A program made the translations under genes and the position numbers. The notes under the pieces are model-generated. The model was not told the origin of the DNA, searched no databases, and saw only the letters and a list, made by a program, of their open reading frames with translations. Of a stretch of DNA of 64,000 bases, positions 61,853 through 64,000 are shown in pieces (positions within the stretch are counted from its first letter, which is position 1; each line of letters starts with the position of its first letter). Location of the stretch: the NCBI GenBank assembly GCA_016839815.1, contig JAEOTM010000047.1, forward strand, positions 1 to 64,000. Reading direction: 5' to 3'. Source of the DNA: Candidatus Hodarchaeota archaeon (GTDB lineage Archaea > Asgardarchaeota > Heimdallarchaeia > Hodarchaeales > Hodarchaeaceae).

Positions 61853-63307
61853 TCATTCTTTCTCCTTAATTCCTGACAGAAATTTCACAATAGCTTTTCT
61901 GGAATCCACATCATATTGCTTGAGAATGGCAATATCTTCCATAACAGGAGACCCACCTCCATGAACTCCAGCTACGGCAAATACACCACCTATCGAAGAG
62001 CATAATACCTCAGAAATAGATCTATAGAGTTTATAGACATCTTTAGCAGGAATATCAGCTTTGCGTTTGATATATTTTTGTAAAAGGGGACCAATCTTCT
62101 CTTCATCAAAAAAATCTCTCTCGAAAGGTAGGGTTGCGGGTAAACCACCTGATAAATCAGCTAGTATATCCATTTCATGATAATAATTCTTCCCAGCATG
62201 TTTTCTACCAACATTACAGAACATTGGGTCAGGAATCATTGTTCCACACTCATCCTTGGTTGCTTTATATGCAGCGGCAATACCACTGGCGTAAACTAAT
62301 TCAGCAACACTAATCAAATCTGCTAGTTTAGATTGGACATGTTTTTTATCTTCAATACCATTGTATTCACTCACAAGGGCAGAATACCCTAATATGATAT
62401 CTGTTGAGGAAGGTTTACATCCTGTATAGCTATGTCGATGGTACAAAGCAAAAAGAAGAGCTAACCAACCACCGAATTGATGTTCACCCTCATAACCTCC
62501 TAAAAACACTCGTTCATTAGGGATAAAAACATCATCAAAAACAACAGTGGTTTCAACATCCCCAAAAAAGCCAGCGGGGTAGGGATCAAACTCTGATTGC
62601 CTTTTTGATTCAGCACGTGTGACAAGATAAACACCTTCCCAGTCGCCCGGGATCGAAAATGCGACAGAATATTCATCCTCTTCAGGAGTGAGAAAACGAG
62701 TAGGAGTTACAATGATCTCTTCTGCAACAGAAGCAGCAGTAATATGGTGTTTAGCTCCTCTAACAACAATTCCATCCTCTCTATGTTCAATTACTCGTAA
62801 ATAAAGGTCGGGATCAGCCTGTTGATGTGGTCTTAAGGATCGATCACCTTTAGGATCAGTTTGAGCACAACAACCTACAGTATCATCCTCCTGCCAATGT
62901 CTTAACATTGCTAAGAATCGCTGATTGTAAGGTCTTTCAGTCATCATTTCTGCTCTAGCTGTTATAACTGATAAAGCATTCAATGCATCAACCCCCATAC
63001 ACCTAAATATACATCCACCCGTGTAATGACAAATTTCTCTGGTCAAATCTTGTTTCTTTAATAAATCATCTACTGATTGATGGATATGTGTGAATCTGTT
63101 GATTATTTTATCGGTTAAATGAGATTTGGCCACGATTAGATCCTTAAGATTTTTATCATCAACGCAATCAAATGTTTTACAAAGGACATTTATTGCACCT
63201 GCCAGTCTTGGATCATCTCTCCTGACCTGTTCTCCATTAATATAGACATTTGGTTTCATTTTGTATAATTGATCTTTATATTCTTGAGAGGTTTTCACTA
63301 GTTCCAC
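61853..63307 (-). CDS. abfD: 4-hydroxybutyryl-CoA dehydratase/vinylacetyl-CoA isomerase
   Basis: The 484-residue flavin/[4Fe-4S] enzyme has Cys99 and Cys103 in CIFRCMG, numbered exactly as the ligands of the clostridial enzyme. His290 and Cys297 (in YHRHSYTGC) keep the His-x6-Cys spacing of ligands 292/299. The HpaB-type flavin region also matches. It dehydrates 4-hydroxybutyryl-CoA to crotonyl-CoA, used in GABA/succinate fermentation or in the 3-hydroxypropionate/4-hydroxybutyrate and dicarboxylate/4-hydroxybutyrate cycles. No other gene of these pathways is in the window, so the pathway is not decided. A DsrE-like gene diverges from it. Confidence 0.93.
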   Translation of the reverse strand: MELVKTSQEYKDQLYKMKPNVYINGEQVRRDDPRLAGAINVLCKTFDCVDDKNLKDLIVAKSHLTDKIINRFTHIHQSVDDLLKKQDLTREICHYTGGCIFRCMGVDALNALSVITARAEMMTERPYNQRFLAMLRHWQEDDTVGCCAQTDPKGDRSLRPHQQADPDLYLRVIEHREDGIVVRGAKHHITAASVAEEIIVTPTRFLTPEEDEYSVAFSIPGDWEGVYLVTRAESKRQSEFDPYPAGFFGDVETTVVFDDVFIPNERVFLGGYEGEHQFGGWLALLFALYHRHSYTGCKPSSTDIILGYSALVSEYNGIEDKKHVQSKLADLISVAELVYASGIAAAYKATKDECGTMIPDPMFCNVGRKHAGKNYYHEMDILADLSGGLPATLPFERDFFDEEKIGPLLQKYIKRKADIPAKDVYKLYRSISEVLCSSIGGVFAVAGVHGGGSPVMEDIAILKQYDVDSRKAIVKFLSGIKEKE

Positions 63308-63412
63308 AAGCCATTGTATAAATCTACTCTAGTAACCTAGAATTAATATTTTTTAAATCTTCAGGGGGATTTAACAATTGCCAAGATCCAGACTTGTCTA
63401 GGTGTGAAATTT

Positions 63413-63760
63413 ATGCAAACTATAACGATAATTCTAAATGATGCTCCCTATGGATCTGAAAGATCCTATAATGGACTAAGAACAGCAATAGCCCTACAAA
63501 AGAAAGATACTCAAGTGAATGTATTTCTAATAGCGGATTCTGTATACTGTGGTCTAGGAGATCAATCAACTCCGGAAGGATATTATAATATTGGACGTAT
63601 GATCCGGGGTGTAACAACGAGGGGAAAAATCGGTTCATGTGGTGCATGTATGGATGCTAGAGGTCTTTCTAATCTTCAATTAATCAAAGGAGTACACAGA
63701 AGCTCAATGGCTGAATTAGCAGATTGGGTTCTATCCAGTGATAAAGTTATTACATTTTAA
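63413..63760 (+). CDS. DsrE/DsrF-like sulfur-relay family protein
   Basis: The 115-residue protein (ATG 63413, GGTG at 63401-63404; GTG 63404 is an alternative) has the DsrE fold pattern: ITIILNDAPYGSERSYNGLR, strand VNVFLIADSVYC, and GSCGACMDARGL, with Cys in the loop where DsrE/TusD carries its persulfide. DsrE-like proteins move sulfur between carriers. Its partner is unknown; it lies between the divergent dehydratase gene and the convergent glycyl radical enzyme gene. Confidence 0.85.
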   Translation: MQTITIILNDAPYGSERSYNGLRTAIALQKKDTQVNVFLIADSVYCGLGDQSTPEGYYNIGRMIRGVTTRGKIGSCGACMDARGLSNLQLIKGVHRSSMAELADWVLSSDKVITF

Positions 63761-63783
63761 TCCTAGATGCAAGCAGTTGATTA

Positions 63784-64000
63784 TTAAGTACTCATATGCT
63801 CTGTTCGATGGATAATCTCATTTTGCAATTCTATACCTAAGTTAACAAAGAGATCACTGTAGCCGGCAACTCTAACAATCAAATTTCTGTACTTTTCAGG
63901 ATTTTTCTGAGCATCCCGTAGAGTTTCCACAGATACAACATTAAATTGTATGTGATGACCATCCATCTTAAAATATGAACGTACAAGATGAGCTACTTTC
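63784..64000 (-). CDS. Glycyl radical enzyme, C-terminal fragment
   Basis: The minus strand is open from the right edge to TAA at 63784, giving the last 71 residues. They contain HIQFNVVSVETL, DAQKNPEKYRNLIVRVAGYSDLF (glycyl radical motif RVAGYS) and LQNEIIHRTEH, the signature end of the pyruvate formate-lyase/glycerol dehydratase/benzylsuccinate synthase superfamily. The radical glycine is in RVAGYS. An activating radical SAM enzyme should be encoded nearby outside the window. The substrate needs the missing N-terminal part. Confidence 0.92.
   Translation of the reverse strand, partial: KVAHLVRSYFKMDGHHIQFNVVSVETLRDAQKNPEKYRNLIVRVAGYSDLFVNLGIELQNEIIHRTEHMST

Noticed and set aside
1..64000. 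tRNA, rRNA, CRISPR array, prophage or insertion sequence
   Set aside because: No cloverleaf, regularly spaced direct repeat array, integrase or transposase frame was found in either strand by reading. Small RNAs without sequence signatures could still be present.

Overview
The window is A+T-rich, gene-dense archaeal DNA, most likely from an Asgard archaeon of the Heimdall type (moderate confidence). The archaeal markers seen are an archaeal/eukaryotic-type tyrosyl-tRNA synthetase, a UbiA prenyltransferase resembling digeranylgeranylglyceryl-phosphate synthase, an archaeal-type GH13 alpha-amylase, a RuBisCO resembling archaeal form III, TATA-box promoters, T-rich terminators, and several secreted proteins ending in a Thr-rich stretch, a Pro-Gly-Phe motif, one membrane helix and a basic tail (PGF-CTERM-like sorting signal). 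The Asgard assignment rests mainly on an MFS carrier fused to a longin/roadblock-like C-terminal domain and on the style of the surface proteins. No rRNA, tRNA, CRISPR array or insertion sequence was found.

Region 1 (1-24 kb) is a peptide-handling region. It holds three TldD/TldE (PmbA) protease pairs at 5.2-8.1, 11.3-14.1 and 18.6-21.4 kb. Around them are a CbiX-like chelatase, two MacB/LolD-type ABC ATPases with a minimal FtsX permease and a zinc-ribbon protein, an OPT-like 730-residue transporter, a larger FtsX permease with a cytoplasmic extension, two tandem M28 aminopeptidases, a lone PqqD-like protein, two PGF-CTERM surface proteins and a PadR regulator. A palindrome centred on GATATATC recurs in five intergenic regions here, three times with a second half-conserved copy 15 bp away, which suggests a shared regulon. 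I infer a locus for maturation, degradation, export or uptake of peptides. No radical SAM enzyme or precursor peptide was identified.

Region 2 (24-41 kb) is mixed housekeeping and surface genes: GNAT acetyltransferases, a PlsC-like acyltransferase, a secreted alpha-amylase, a free methionine-R-sulfoxide reductase, a secreted phosphoesterase, an RNase D-like exonuclease, a phosphoribosyltransferase, redox proteins, an NPPQ-motif methyltransferase, a PLP-dependent trans-sulfuration enzyme, an SGNH hydrolase, a large Ig-repeat surface protein and the MFS-longin fusion.

Region 3 (41-57 kb) holds a MESH1-like HD hydrolase, RuBisCO, a DNA methyltransferase with an altered catalytic motif, a CDF metal transporter, TyrRS, a hexapeptide-repeat protein, a secreted M14 carboxypeptidase, a kinase-like protein, a metallo-beta-lactamase-fold protein, a GH130 enzyme, a HAD phosphatase, a class III aminotransferase and a UbiA prenyltransferase.

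Region 4 (57-64 kb) holds two tandem ribbon-helix-helix proteins sharing an unrecognised C-terminal domain behind a promoter with three GTCATAC repeats, a membrane protein with six CxxC zinc-finger motifs, a bactofilin-like protein, a second UbiA enzyme, a 4-hydroxybutyryl-CoA dehydratase with its iron-sulfur ligands, a DsrE-like protein, and the C-terminus of a glycyl radical enzyme cut by the window edge. This suggests anaerobic fermentative metabolism at the right end.
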